This document shows, piece after piece, positions 42,860 to 50,744 of a DNA stretch of 64,000 bases. Source of the DNA: Candidatus Peregrinibacteria bacterium RIFOXYB2_FULL_33_20 (lineage in GTDB: Bacteria; Patescibacteriota; Gracilibacteria; UBA1369; GWF2-33-10). Position 1 is the stretch's first letter. Every line of letters begins with the position of its first letter. The notes under the pieces are model-generated. The model saw only the letters and a program-made list of their open reading frames with translations. It was not told the origin of the DNA and ran no database searches. Where the stretch lies: NCBI GenBank assembly GCA_001788835.1, contig MFXK01000010.1:36553-100552 (forward strand). Direction: 5' to 3'. The position numbers and the translations under genes were made by a program.

Positions 42860-43665
42860 ATTCTAACATCAACTCCTTTCCCTTTCAAATACTCCTTTAT
42901 CTCACTAATCCTAAACTTTTTAGTGTGAAAAACTGACGCCGCCAACACCGCATCGCTACCCGCCATAATTCCATCATAAAAATGTTCTAGCTCTCCTGCC
43001 CCACTCGAAGCAATCAAAGGAATATTCAAAACCTCACTTACAGCTTTCAACATTTCCAAATCATAACCCTGATTCCTACCATCCTCATCAATTGAATTTA
43101 ATAAAATTTCTCCAGCACCACTCTCCTGCATCTCTTTCAAAAATTCAATCAAATCAATTCCCGTATTTTCCCTCCCCCCTTTAATCCACACTGTCCATTG
43201 CTCCTCCGTCATTCCTGCGAAAGCAGGAATCTCATCCTTCTGAGATCTGAGTTCTGAGTTCTGAGTTCTCTTCGCTGAAGCCGAAATCACAATCGCCTGT
43301 GACCCAAAATATTTACTTGCTTCTGAAATTAAATTTGGATTCAAAACCGCCACAGATTCAATTGAAACTTTATCAGCACCAGCTTTCAAAATATTTTTAA
43401 TATCATCAATAGTTTTAATCCCGCCTCCAATTGTAAATGGAATGGAAATTTCTTTTGCAACTTTTGAAGCCAAATCAGCAACAGTTTTTCTTTTATCTGA
43501 TGTTGCCGTAATGTCCAGAAAGACTAATTCATCAGCCCCTTCTTTTTCATAAAATTTAGCAAGCTCAACCGGATCACCTGCATCTTGCAAATTCGCAAAA
43601 CTAACACCTTTCACAACTCGACCATCTTTGATATCAAGACACGGAATTATTCGTTTGGTTAACAT
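42856..43665 (-). CDS. hisF: Imidazole glycerol phosphate synthase cyclase subunit
   Basis: The 269-aa TIM barrel converts PRFAR, with ammonia from HisH, to ImGP and AICAR. RIIPCLDIKDGRVVKG carries the first catalytic Asp (D11 in the Thermotoga enzyme). The strand that normally ends AIDAKR, with the second catalytic Asp (D130), reads SASAKR, so Ser replaces Asp. Directly after it is an insert of about 20 residues made of repeat sequence (TQNSELRSQK, then DEIPAFAGMTEE). The rest is regular (GGRENTGIDLIEF, GEILLNSIDEDG, ASSGAGELEHF). The start overlaps the upstream PIN gene by 7 nt, so translation is probably coupled. Confidence 0.93.
   Translation of the reverse strand: MLTKRIIPCLDIKDGRVVKGVSFANLQDAGDPVELAKFYEKEGADELVFLDITATSDKRKTVADLASKVAKEISIPFTIGGGIKTIDDIKNILKAGADKVSIESVAVLNPNLISEASKYFGSQAIVISASAKRTQNSELRSQKDEIPAFAGMTEEQWTVWIKGGRENTGIDLIEFLKEMQESGAGEILLNSIDEDGRNQGYDLEMLKAVSEVLNIPLIASSGAGELEHFYDGIMAGSDAVLAASVFHTKKFRISEIKEYLKGKGVDVRI
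43205..43270. repeat. Composite repeat inserted in frame in hisF
   Basis: A palindromic element (arms ATTCCTGC and GCAGGAAT, 43210-43231) is joined to a heptad repeat (GTTCTGA three times, 43241-43270). Together they encode one surface-loop insert. Confidence 0.8.
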
Positions 43666-44084
43666 GAAATAGTTTTTAAAAAATCATTAGCATTAAGAAT
43701 TTTAATGCCTCTAAATTTCTTCAACTCAAGTAAATGTTTATCACCAGAAATAATATAATCCGCATCCCCTTTAACAGCTGTAGAAACGATAATATCATCA
43801 TCAGGATCGTTTTTTACAGCTCTAATGATTCGCGATAATTTTACAAAAATGCAATTAATATAAATATTATAAAAAAATCGTTCAATTTCATTTTGAGTTA
43901 CTGTTAAATATTTTTTAATACGAAGTCTTTTTAAAACATCCTGAATTTCCTGAAAAATTAAAACAGAAAAAACCAACTTAAACTTATCTTCCATTGCAAA
44001 CTTAATAAGTTTTGCTTGAGTGCCATCAGGTCTAAGAATAGCACTGACATAAATATTTGTATCTAATACAATTCTAAGCATCAT
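43659..44084 (-). CDS. PIN-domain toxin, putative type II TA system
   Basis: The 141-aa PIN nuclease has acidic residues in MLRIVLDTNIYVSA (Asp8), IFQEIQDVL (Glu), NDPDDDIIV and GDKHLLEL. The subgroup is the 'putative toxin-antitoxin system toxin component, PIN family'. It would cleave RNA unless bound by its antitoxin. Its start overlaps the antitoxin stop by 4 nt (ATGA type), and its end overlaps the hisF start, giving a three-gene coupled unit. Confidence 0.85.
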   Translation of the reverse strand: MMLRIVLDTNIYVSAILRPDGTQAKLIKFAMEDKFKLVFSVLIFQEIQDVLKRLRIKKYLTVTQNEIERFFYNIYINCIFVKLSRIIRAVKNDPDDDIIVSTAVKGDADYIISGDKHLLELKKFRGIKILNANDFLKTISC

Positions 44085-44386
44085 TTAATTTTAGAATTTT
44101 TACGTACCGCTCTAACTTCTTCTACAACCAGATTTTCAATATCTTCATCTTTATTATAAACTTTTTTCCTTTGCGTCCAAGTATCAAACAGATTTTTCAT
44201 ATCTTTTTTAGCTAATCCTTGAATACGAGCAAAATCATAAATAGAAACCATCGCGGCAAGAGGCTTTCCGTCTCGCTCAACAACAAAATACTCCCCTTGC
44301 AAATTCACCCTATTCAAAAATTCACCTAAATTCTGTCTAAATTTAACAGCTGGAATTGCCGATAAAATTGCTTCATCTGTTATCAT
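44081..44386 (-). CDS. Phd/YefM-type antitoxin
   Basis: The 101-aa protein has the Phd/YefM N-terminal DNA-binding fold: IPAVKFRQNLGEFLNRVNLQGEYFVVERDGKPLAAMVSI (about 12-50). The charged C-terminal tail is the usual toxin-binding part. It should neutralise the PIN protein and repress the promoter at 44419-44447, which includes four 9-bp direct repeats. Confidence 0.85.
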   Translation of the reverse strand: MITDEAILSAIPAVKFRQNLGEFLNRVNLQGEYFVVERDGKPLAAMVSIYDFARIQGLAKKDMKNLFDTWTQRKKVYNKDEDIENLVVEEVRAVRKNSKIK

Positions 44387-44418
44387 TTTTAAATAAATTA
44401 ATAATTTTAAACATTATA

Positions 44419-44447
44419 AGTATATATTACCATATCAATCATGTCAA
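44419..44447 (-). promoter_or_regulatory. Promoter of the TA-hisF unit
   Basis: Minus strand: TTGACA (44442-44447), exactly 17 nt, TATACT (44419-44424), about 30 nt upstream of the antitoxin start. Confidence 0.65.
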
Positions 44448-44469
44448 TCATGCCAATCATATCAATCAT
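44434..44469. repeat. Four 9-bp direct repeats at the TA promoter
   Basis: (A/G)(T/C)CAATCAT repeats four times without gaps and includes the -35 box. It may be a binding array for the antitoxin, or simple slippage. Confidence 0.7.
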
Positions 44470-44474
44470 TATGG

Positions 44475-45245
44475 TCATATCGGTCTCAATTCTTTCAGCT
44501 CAATCTTCCCCTCGTATACCGCCTTCCCAATTATAACCGCATCACATCCAATTTTTTCTAATTTCAAAACATCATTTTTACTCGAAATTCCTCCTGATGC
44601 CACCAATTCTCCTTTAAAAATACTTCTTATTTTCAACATTTCTTTTAAATTTGGCCCTTTCATCATGCCATCAGTAGCAATATCAGTATAAATAATTGTT
44701 CGAACGTAAACTTTTTCTAAATTTTTTATTAAATCAATCGCCTTGATTTTTGAAATTTCCTGCCAACCTTTTATCGCAACAAATCCATTTTTTGCATCCA
44801 CTCCGACTACAATTTTTTCAGCTCCAAATTTTTCAATCATTTCTTTTACAAACAAAGACACTAACAAGGGGTTGCAACCCCTTGTTGATTCACCACTCGT
44901 TGATTGACTTCTTGTTACTCCTTCCAAAGCTTTTGTTCCGAGAATTATTCTATAAACTCCTATATTTAATAATTTTAAAATTGCTTCTTCATCCCTTATT
45001 CCACCTCCAACCTCAACTGGAATTTTTATATTTTTCACAATATTTCTAATCGTTTCAAAATTTTCCTGAGTCCCCTTTTTCGCTCCATTCAAATCAACAA
45101 TATGAATCATATCCGCACCATCTTTTTCAAACTTTTTCGCAACTTCAACTGGATCATTTGAATAAATTTTTTGTTCAAAATAATTGCCTTGTTTGAGGCG
45201 GACACATTTACCATTAATAAGGTCGATTGCTGGAATTATTTTCAT
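44475..45245 (-). CDS. hisA: ProFAR isomerase
   Basis: The 256-aa TIM barrel isomerises ProFAR to PRFAR. Catalytic Asp8 is in IIPAIDLINGKCVRL and the second Asp in VVGVDAKNG; GGGIRDEEAI and ASGGISSKND are the phosphate loops. Between GTKALE and SLFVKEM an insert of about 20 residues (GVTRSQSTSGESTRGCNPLLV) comes from a palindromic repeat at 44863-44886 plus flanking repeat. It has its own promoter and HisR-like operator (45264-45307). Confidence 0.94.
   Translation of the reverse strand: MKIIPAIDLINGKCVRLKQGNYFEQKIYSNDPVEVAKKFEKDGADMIHIVDLNGAKKGTQENFETIRNIVKNIKIPVEVGGGIRDEEAILKLLNIGVYRIILGTKALEGVTRSQSTSGESTRGCNPLLVSLFVKEMIEKFGAEKIVVGVDAKNGFVAIKGWQEISKIKAIDLIKNLEKVYVRTIIYTDIATDGMMKGPNLKEMLKIRSIFKGELVASGGISSKNDVLKLEKIGCDAVIIGKAVYEGKIELKELRPI
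44863..44886. repeat. Perfect 24-bp palindrome in frame in hisA
   Basis: Arm AACAAGGGGTTG is followed directly by its reverse complement CAACCCCTTGTT. It is translated as TRGCNPL and forms part of the insert in HisA. Confidence 0.88.
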
Positions 45246-45263
45246 TTTTTAAAAAAACTTAAC

Positions 45264-45307
45264 GTTTTAATACATTAATACATTATTATAAAAAATAAAA
45301 TTGTCAA
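45264..45307 (-). promoter_or_regulatory. hisA promoter with HisR-like operator
   Basis: Minus strand: TTGACA (45302-45307), 16 nt, TAATGT (45280-45285). At 45264-45281 lies an 18-bp near-palindrome, GTTTTAAT-AC-ATTAATAC on the plus strand. It agrees with the hisG palindrome (51649-51666) at 13 of 18 positions and has the same 8-2-8 layout. Confidence 0.6.
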
Positions 45308-45346
45308 TATTTATTGTAAATTATTCATCCAAAATTTTATATATTT

Positions 45347-46336
45347 TTAGACCCTTAGCAAGCGGAGTACTCCAAGAAAAAGAAAGTGAAAGTCAGAACC
45401 AGTGTCAGCAACGTCAACTCCACCATAATACGAATTTAAGCAGGCACAAAGAGGAGAATTTGACTTATTCGCTAACCATGTTCCTTCTTTTAAGTCCCAA
45501 ACGATAGGCTTGTCAGTAGCTTGCATAGCTTGTAAAGCTTCTTCACTAAATTTTCCTGATTTTAATAATCTCTCTAAAGCTTCTTCACCTGATACAAGAT
45601 TAGGATATTCACTCCTATCATCTGCATCTTTCCTTAAATCTATCCAACCACGTTTATCTTCTTTATTATGCTTGAGCATGTCAAATCCAGTTGTTTTTAT
45701 CAAAAAATTAGCTTCTTCGTATATAAGATTACAAGTTGTAACATTAAGTTCTCTTTCCAATAACATAAGCCGTCCTTCGTCATCAAATCCAAGCATATCC
45801 GCCACACCACCTTCCCGCTCTAAAACATCTATTAATTCTAAACATGATTTTTCTCCTCCTGTTGGATTATTGCCAAACATATCATCATTTGGCTTATAAA
45901 GCTTATTCTTTTTCGTGTTTAACCTATTAAATGCTATAGCCTTAACCGCTTTTAATTTATCTTCTGGACTCTTATAAGCACGTATATCCTGAACTGTTTG
46001 GCCTTCTAAATTGTCTGTAGGTTGAAGATTTGACAAAAAAACATCTAAATCTAATAAACCCTTATCTGCTAATTCATCAAACTGTTCCATGTATTTTTGA
46101 AGCCTTGGATTGTCAGGAAGTTGCCATAAGTTTGGATTTATTCTTAAAACAAAATTTTCTCTAACTGCTCTTTTTTCAAAGGATAATTTATCTACAGGTT
46201 GATCATTTACAATACTCGTCATATCATCTCGTGAAGATTGAGCTTGTGGCAAATAACTTACAGAACCTACTTGTTTCAAATCACAAGCGCTTACTCCTCT
46301 ATCTATCCCTTCTTCTTGACCATTTTGCTCACCCAT
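45347..46336 (-). CDS. Hypothetical protein, 329 aa
   Basis: I do not recognise this protein. It is soluble and acidic, with helical patches (QKYMEQFDELADKGLLDLDVFL; EALERLLKSGKFSEEALQAM). Its tail has five consecutive small or aliphatic blocks ending FHFLFLGVLRLLRV, and YYGGVDVADTGSD before it looks like a beta-strand with a Gly turn. It sits between hisH and hisA, 145 nt and 101 nt from them, and interrupts the his order. It has no visible link to histidine synthesis. Confidence 0.65.
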   Translation of the reverse strand: MGEQNGQEEGIDRGVSACDLKQVGSVSYLPQAQSSRDDMTSIVNDQPVDKLSFEKRAVRENFVLRINPNLWQLPDNPRLQKYMEQFDELADKGLLDLDVFLSNLQPTDNLEGQTVQDIRAYKSPEDKLKAVKAIAFNRLNTKKNKLYKPNDDMFGNNPTGGEKSCLELIDVLEREGGVADMLGFDDEGRLMLLERELNVTTCNLIYEEANFLIKTTGFDMLKHNKEDKRGWIDLRKDADDRSEYPNLVSGEEALERLLKSGKFSEEALQAMQATDKPIVWDLKEGTWLANKSNSPLCACLNSYYGGVDVADTGSDFHFLFLGVLRLLRV

Positions 46337-46481
46337 ATTTATAAATTTATGTTATAAGACATTAGCCTAGTATATGTTTTATATTTTGTAAAAGGACAAT
46401 GCAAAAATCTCCTATAATTGAATTTAAAGAAAAAAGATTAGTAATATTATCAATTAAAAAATTATAAAGTATACTTTTTTC

Positions 46482-47120
46482 TTATAAATCACAAAAATTC
46501 TTCAACAACTTCATCCCAACCTCCCCTGACTTCTCAGGATGAAATTGAGTACCATAAAAATTTTCTTTTTTAACGACCGCACTAAATTCATTTCCATACT
46601 CACAAGTCGCCAAAGTATATTCATTTACTGAACAAAAGTAAGAATGCACAAAATAGAAATAAGAATGATTAGGGATGTTTTTCAAAATTCTATCCGTTTT
46701 TAAGATTCCTGCCTTCGCAGGAATGACAGGAAAGGAGACGTTATTCCATCCAATTTGCGGAATTTTCATTTTTTTATACTGACCACTGACTACTGACCAC
46801 TGATCACTAAATTTTCTCACTTTTCCTTTCAAAATCCCCAAACATTCCGTCTCCCCTTCTTCCGAAAACTCATACAAAAGCTGCATCCCTACACATATTC
46901 CCAAAAATGGTTTTTTGAAATTTTTTATAACATCAACTAAATCCAATTTTTTCAGTTCTGTCATTGCCTGAGCGTTATGCCCCTGCCCTGGAAAAATAAT
47001 TTTATCTGCTTTGGCAATTTCTTCTTTTTTTGAACAAATTTTGTATTCAAACTTCAACCTTTCCAAAGCATTTGCAACTGAGGTTAAATTACCGGAATTG
47101 TAGTCAATAATTATAATCAT
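46482..47120 (-). CDS. hisH: Imidazole glycerol phosphate synthase glutaminase subunit
   Basis: The start is the ATG at 47120 (MIIIIDYNSGNLTS). 212 aa. The class I amidotransferase triad is Cys in FLGICVGMQLL, with His and Glu in QFHPEKSG. It feeds ammonia to HisF. Two repeat-derived inserts are visible: SDQWSVVSGQYK between VRKF and MKIPQIGWN (heptad repeat), and PVIPAKAGILKTD after NNVSF (palindromic element). The rest, such as YFYFVHSY, is normal. It follows hisB in the main his operon. Confidence 0.93.
   Translation of the reverse strand: MIIIIDYNSGNLTSVANALERLKFEYKICSKKEEIAKADKIIFPGQGHNAQAMTELKKLDLVDVIKNFKKPFLGICVGMQLLYEFSEEGETECLGILKGKVRKFSDQWSVVSGQYKKMKIPQIGWNNVSFPVIPAKAGILKTDRILKNIPNHSYFYFVHSYFCSVNEYTLATCEYGNEFSAVVKKENFYGTQFHPEKSGEVGMKLLKNFCDL
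46702..46731. repeat. Palindromic element in frame in hisH
   Basis: Arms GATTCCTGC and GCAGGAATG around CTTC, translated as VIPAKAGI. Confidence 0.8.
46778..46809. repeat. Heptad repeat in frame in hisH
   Basis: Tandem units of CTGACCA, CTGACTA, CTGACCA, CTGATCA. It encodes QWSVVS, as does the ribD copy at 18210-18239. Confidence 0.75.
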
Positions 47121-47158
47121 ATTTCCAAATGTCATTCTGGCCTGCCCAGAATCTAAAA

Positions 47159-47755
47159 TTAAAGACTTCCCTTAGTTGAAATAATTTGATCCTTCGCTCT
47201 TTCATCAAAGCTACATGCTCGTCTCAAAGCTCTTGCGAAAGATTTGAAAGCGGCTTCAATCCTGTGATGTTCATTTTCACCAGGATTTAAAAATTGAATA
47301 TGCAAATTCATACAGGCCTCTGAAGCTAAAGATTTGAAAAAATGTCGGAACATTTCAGTGGAAAAATCATTTACCATTTCTCTTTTTGGATCATAATTTG
47401 TTTCAAAAGCAAAACGACCTGATAGATCAACAGCACAAACACAAAGAACTTCATCCATAGGCAGAACCATATATCCATAACGATTAATTCCTTTTTTATC
47501 ACCAACTGCTTTTTTGATTGATTGACCCAAAACTATCGCTAAATCTTCAATCAAATGATGATTATCAAATTTCATATCCCCTTTTGCTGTAATTTTCAAA
47601 TCAAAAAGTCCATGTTTTGCAAAAAGTTCCAGCATGTGATTAAGAAATCCAACCTCAGTATTAATTTCATATTTCCCACTGCCATCCAAATTTAGATCAA
47701 CTGAAATTTGAGTTTCAGTAGTATTACGAGTTATTGAGAATTTTCTGTTTTCCAT
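47159..47755 (-). CDS. hisB: Imidazoleglycerol-phosphate dehydratase
   Basis: The 198-aa single-domain IGPD has metal-binding repeats: GFLNHMLELFAKHGLFDL, DNHHLIEDLAIVLGQ, RHFFKSLASEA and EHHRIEAAFKSFARALR. It dehydrates IGP to imidazole-acetol phosphate. The phosphatase half found fused to it in enterobacteria is a separate gene 17 nt upstream. Confidence 0.96.
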   Translation of the reverse strand: MENRKFSITRNTTETQISVDLNLDGSGKYEINTEVGFLNHMLELFAKHGLFDLKITAKGDMKFDNHHLIEDLAIVLGQSIKKAVGDKKGINRYGYMVLPMDEVLCVCAVDLSGRFAFETNYDPKREMVNDFSTEMFRHFFKSLASEACMNLHIQFLNPGENEHHRIEAAFKSFARALRRACSFDERAKDQIISTKGSL

Positions 47756-47772
47756 AATTAAGAATTAAGCAT

Positions 47773-48252
47773 TTAAAATTTAGAGTTTTTTATCCCTTCA
47801 TTTGTTGTCGCCTTCACAAACCTCACTTTAATATTTTTTGCAAACTGCCTATCAGTTTCACGATCTCCATACATAAACGATTTTTCAAAATCTATATTTT
47901 CTGTTTTTAAAAAATCTTTTAGCATTCCAATTTTCGGTTTACGACATTCACAATTATCTTCTGGAAAATGTGGACAGATAAAAATTTTATAAAATTCAAT
48001 TCCATTTCTTCTGAAAATTTCGAGCATTTTATTTTGTGGGATTTCAAAATTTTCTTTTAGAAATGATGGAGTCCCTACTCCATTTTGATTTGAAACCATT
48101 ACAAGTTTATATCCTTTTTTAATCAAATCCTGCAAAGCTTCTATTACACCATCCAAAATTCTTAATTTTTCTAAGCTATCAATTTGAAAACTATCTTGAG
48201 GTTCAAATATCAAAGCGCCATCACGGTCGAGAAATGCAATTTTTTGTTTCAT
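47773..48252 (-). CDS. Histidinol-phosphatase, HAD type (HisB-N-like)
   Basis: The 159-aa HAD phosphatase closely matches the N-terminal half of bifunctional HisB: FLDRDGALIFEP (nucleophile Asp and acid Asp), SFQIDSLEKL, MVSNQNGVGTPSF, zinc cysteines in CPHFPEDNCECRKPK, YGDRETDRQFA. It releases phosphate from histidinol phosphate. In gene order it precedes hisB, as in the fused protein, so the pair is an unfused version. Confidence 0.9.
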   Translation of the reverse strand: MKQKIAFLDRDGALIFEPQDSFQIDSLEKLRILDGVIEALQDLIKKGYKLVMVSNQNGVGTPSFLKENFEIPQNKMLEIFRRNGIEFYKIFICPHFPEDNCECRKPKIGMLKDFLKTENIDFEKSFMYGDRETDRQFAKNIKVRFVKATTNEGIKNSKF

Positions 48253-48260
48253 ATTGCTCT

Positions 48261-48341
48261 ATCATTCCTGCGAAGGCAGGAATCTATAAATAATAAAATA
48301 TTTTCAACTACTGGATTCCCGCTTTCGCGAGAATGACAGTG
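48261..48341. repeat. Two palindromic elements at the hisC 3' end
   Basis: One copy (ATTCCTGCGAAGGCAGGAAT, 48264-48283) lies in the gap before the HAD phosphatase gene. A second, diverged copy (CTGGATTCCCGCTTTCGCGAGAATGACAG, here given as arms GATTCCCGC and GCGAGAATG, 48309-48341) supplies the last codons and stop of hisC. Confidence 0.8.
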
Positions 48342-49390
48342 GAATAAATTTCTATAAATTTTTTCATTTGTTCAACCGTTCCAATCGTGAGCCTGATTGT
48401 TCCATCAATTCTTGAACCTTTCCTTGGTCTTGTTCTCACTCCATTTTTATCCAAAATTTCAAAAACTTGTTCAGGACTATCAGGCTTAAAAAGTAAAAAA
48501 TTTGCTTTGCTATTATCAAAAAATTTAATTCCATTGTCTTTAAAAAAATTCTCAATCAAAGGTTTAGATCCATTCATAACCTCATCTCTATATTTTTGCA
48601 TATATTCAACATTATCCAAAGCAACCTGTGTAGCTATTGAAGCAATCATGTTTACATCATAAGGACTTCTTATCTTAAGCATCTCGGCAATATGCTCTTT
48701 CGAAGCCATTGCATAACCAATCCTTAAGGCAGCAAGTCCAAAAGCTTTTGAAAAAGTTCTACTAATTATTATATTCGGATATTTCTCAATCAAAGGTACT
48801 GCTGTTACTTGAGAAAATTCAAAGTACGCCTCATCTATAAAAACAATAGAATTAAATTCCAAAGCTTTCTTTGCTATTTTTTCAATTTCATCCGAGTTTA
48901 CGATAGTCCCAGTTGGATTATTCGGACTACAAATAATAATTAATTTAGTTTTATTATCAATTTCATCCAAAACTTCCTCAATAGGATAATTTAAACTCTC
49001 ATCATATATTGGACTTACAATTTCGCAACCTTCTATCTCTGCTGACTGGAAAAACATTGCAAAACTTGGCTTTGGAATAATCACTTTATCGCCTTTATCG
49101 GTAAAAATTCGAAAAATTAAATCAATTGCTCTATCAGAACCATTTACTGCCAAGATCTGATCTTCACTAACTCCAGCATATTGAGCAATTTTTTTATTCA
49201 GATTAAAATATTCTGGATAAATATTAATTCTTCCATTCTGAGCAAATTCATTCAAAGCTTCAATAATTTTTGGACTTGGAGCAATTGTTCTTTCACCAAA
49301 ATCAAGAAGCATACCACTATAAAAAGTCCTATCTTCTTTCGGCCCTGCATAAGCTGACATTTCTTGAATATTTTGTTTAGCGAAATTCAT
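48308..49390 (-). CDS. hisC: Histidinol-phosphate aminotransferase
   Basis: The 360-aa PLP enzyme has NGSDRAIDL, CSPNNPTGT, IDEAYFEF and the PLP lysine in SRTFSKAFGLAALRIGYA. It transaminates imidazole-acetol phosphate with glutamate. The last residues (STVILAKAGIQ) and the stop codon come from a palindromic element at 48309-48341, so the natural C-terminus has been replaced or extended by about 10 residues. Confidence 0.94.
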   Translation of the reverse strand: MNFAKQNIQEMSAYAGPKEDRTFYSGMLLDFGERTIAPSPKIIEALNEFAQNGRINIYPEYFNLNKKIAQYAGVSEDQILAVNGSDRAIDLIFRIFTDKGDKVIIPKPSFAMFFQSAEIEGCEIVSPIYDESLNYPIEEVLDEIDNKTKLIIICSPNNPTGTIVNSDEIEKIAKKALEFNSIVFIDEAYFEFSQVTAVPLIEKYPNIIISRTFSKAFGLAALRIGYAMASKEHIAEMLKIRSPYDVNMIASIATQVALDNVEYMQKYRDEVMNGSKPLIENFFKDNGIKFFDNSKANFLLFKPDSPEQVFEILDKNGVRTRPRKGSRIDGTIRLTIGTVEQMKKFIEIYSTVILAKAGIQ

Positions 49391-49402
49391 AGAAATTTTG
49401 AA

Positions 49403-50704
49403 TTAAGAATTTTGTCCAAATCTCACCTCCACCGAATTAACGTGAGCATCCAAACCTTCAGAAGTTCCAATAACTTTCACAATATTACGCAAATTACCAA
49501 TTCCTTCTTTTGAAACTCTCTGTACTTGCAACCTTTTTCCAAAATTTTCGACACTTAATCCTTCAAACATCTTGGCAAAAGCTGAAGTTGGCAAAGTGTG
49601 ATTTGATCCTGTGGCATAATCACCAAGTGGTTCAGAAGAATAAGGACCAAGAAATATCGATCCTGCATTATTAATCAAAGCCAAAACTTGTTTCTCAATG
49701 TTTTGATCAGCAAAAACTATTTCCAAATGTTCTGGAGCGTATTCGTTGGCAACTTGAGTAGCCTGCTCAATATTATCAACTACAAAAGCAAAGCTTTTTT
49801 TCAAAGATTCCTCTATAATCTCTTTTCTAGAAAGTTTCTGCATTTGGATTTTCATTTGATCTATAACTTTTATTGCAAATTCTTTTGAAAAAGTGACAAG
49901 TCCAGCCTGGCTATCTTCAGCATGCTCAAGCTGAGAAAGCAAATCCGCAGCAATCCATGCGGAATTTTGTTCTGTGTCAGAAATAACCATACATTCAGAA
50001 GGCCCTGCTGGTATATCAATATTAACACTACCAAAAACTGCCATTTTGGCTTCTGTTACAAAACTATTTCCAGGACCAAAAATTTTATAAACTTTTGGAA
50101 TTGTTGCAGTCCCATAAGCCATTGCTGCAATTGCCTGAGCTCCACCAATTTTGTAAATCTCAGTCACGCCACAAATATCAGCCGCTACCAAAACCGCAGG
50201 ATTACATTTGCCATCTTTTGAAACAGGAGTCGTAATTATTATATTTTTAGATCCTGCAACTTTGGCAGGCATAGCTAACATCAAAACTGTAGATGGATAA
50301 GCCGCTTTCCCTCCAGGCACATAAAGTCCAATTTTCTCAATAGGTCGAAATTCTCTCCAAAGTTCAACTCCATTATTTTCAATTTCCGCATCTTTTGCTT
50401 TCAACTGAGCTTGATTAAAAGCTTCTATATTTGCTTTTGCGGCTTTTAAAGATTCAATTAATTCAGCATCAACTTTTACATAAGCTTCATCAATTTCTTG
50501 TCGTATAACTTTCAACTGACTCAAATCAAATTCTACATAATCAAATTTTCGAGTAAGTTCTACCAAAGCCTGATCACCTCTTTTTTTCACATCATCAATA
50601 ATTCCCAAAACAATTTGTTTTATTTTAGGATCACTATCATTAGCTCTAGCAGTAATGTCAGAAAATTGCTGTTGATCAACTTCTGAATATTTATATATTT
50701 TCAT
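49403..50704 (-). CDS. hisD: Histidinol dehydrogenase
   Basis: The 433-aa enzyme oxidises histidinol to histidine in two NAD-dependent steps. Motifs: YVPGGKAAYPSTVLM, GGAQAIAAMAYGT, DIPAGPSECMV, LSQLEHAEDSQAGLVT, EYAPEHLEI, GSNHTLPTSAFA. No repeat insert is seen. It is second in the operon, 40 nt after hisG across an AT-rich heptad repeat (50711-50742). Confidence 0.96.
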   Translation of the reverse strand: MKIYKYSEVDQQQFSDITARANDSDPKIKQIVLGIIDDVKKRGDQALVELTRKFDYVEFDLSQLKVIRQEIDEAYVKVDAELIESLKAAKANIEAFNQAQLKAKDAEIENNGVELWREFRPIEKIGLYVPGGKAAYPSTVLMLAMPAKVAGSKNIIITTPVSKDGKCNPAVLVAADICGVTEIYKIGGAQAIAAMAYGTATIPKVYKIFGPGNSFVTEAKMAVFGSVNIDIPAGPSECMVISDTEQNSAWIAADLLSQLEHAEDSQAGLVTFSKEFAIKVIDQMKIQMQKLSRKEIIEESLKKSFAFVVDNIEQATQVANEYAPEHLEIVFADQNIEKQVLALINNAGSIFLGPYSSEPLGDYATGSNHTLPTSAFAKMFEGLSVENFGKRLQVQRVSKEGIGNLRNIVKVIGTSEGLDAHVNSVEVRFGQNS

Positions 50705-50710
50705 AACAAT

Positions 50711-50742
50711 AATTTAGAATTCAAAATTCAAAATTCAAAATT
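50711..50742. repeat. AT-rich heptad repeat between hisG and hisD
   Basis: Tandem AATTCAA units fill most of the 40-nt gap. Confidence 0.6.
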
Positions 50743-50744
50743 TT

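Noticed and set aside
44434..44469. 9-bp repeats read as coding for a His/Asn-rich peptide on the plus strand
   Set aside because: The plus-strand frame is antisense to hisA and lacks a start context. The repeats sit at the TA promoter.
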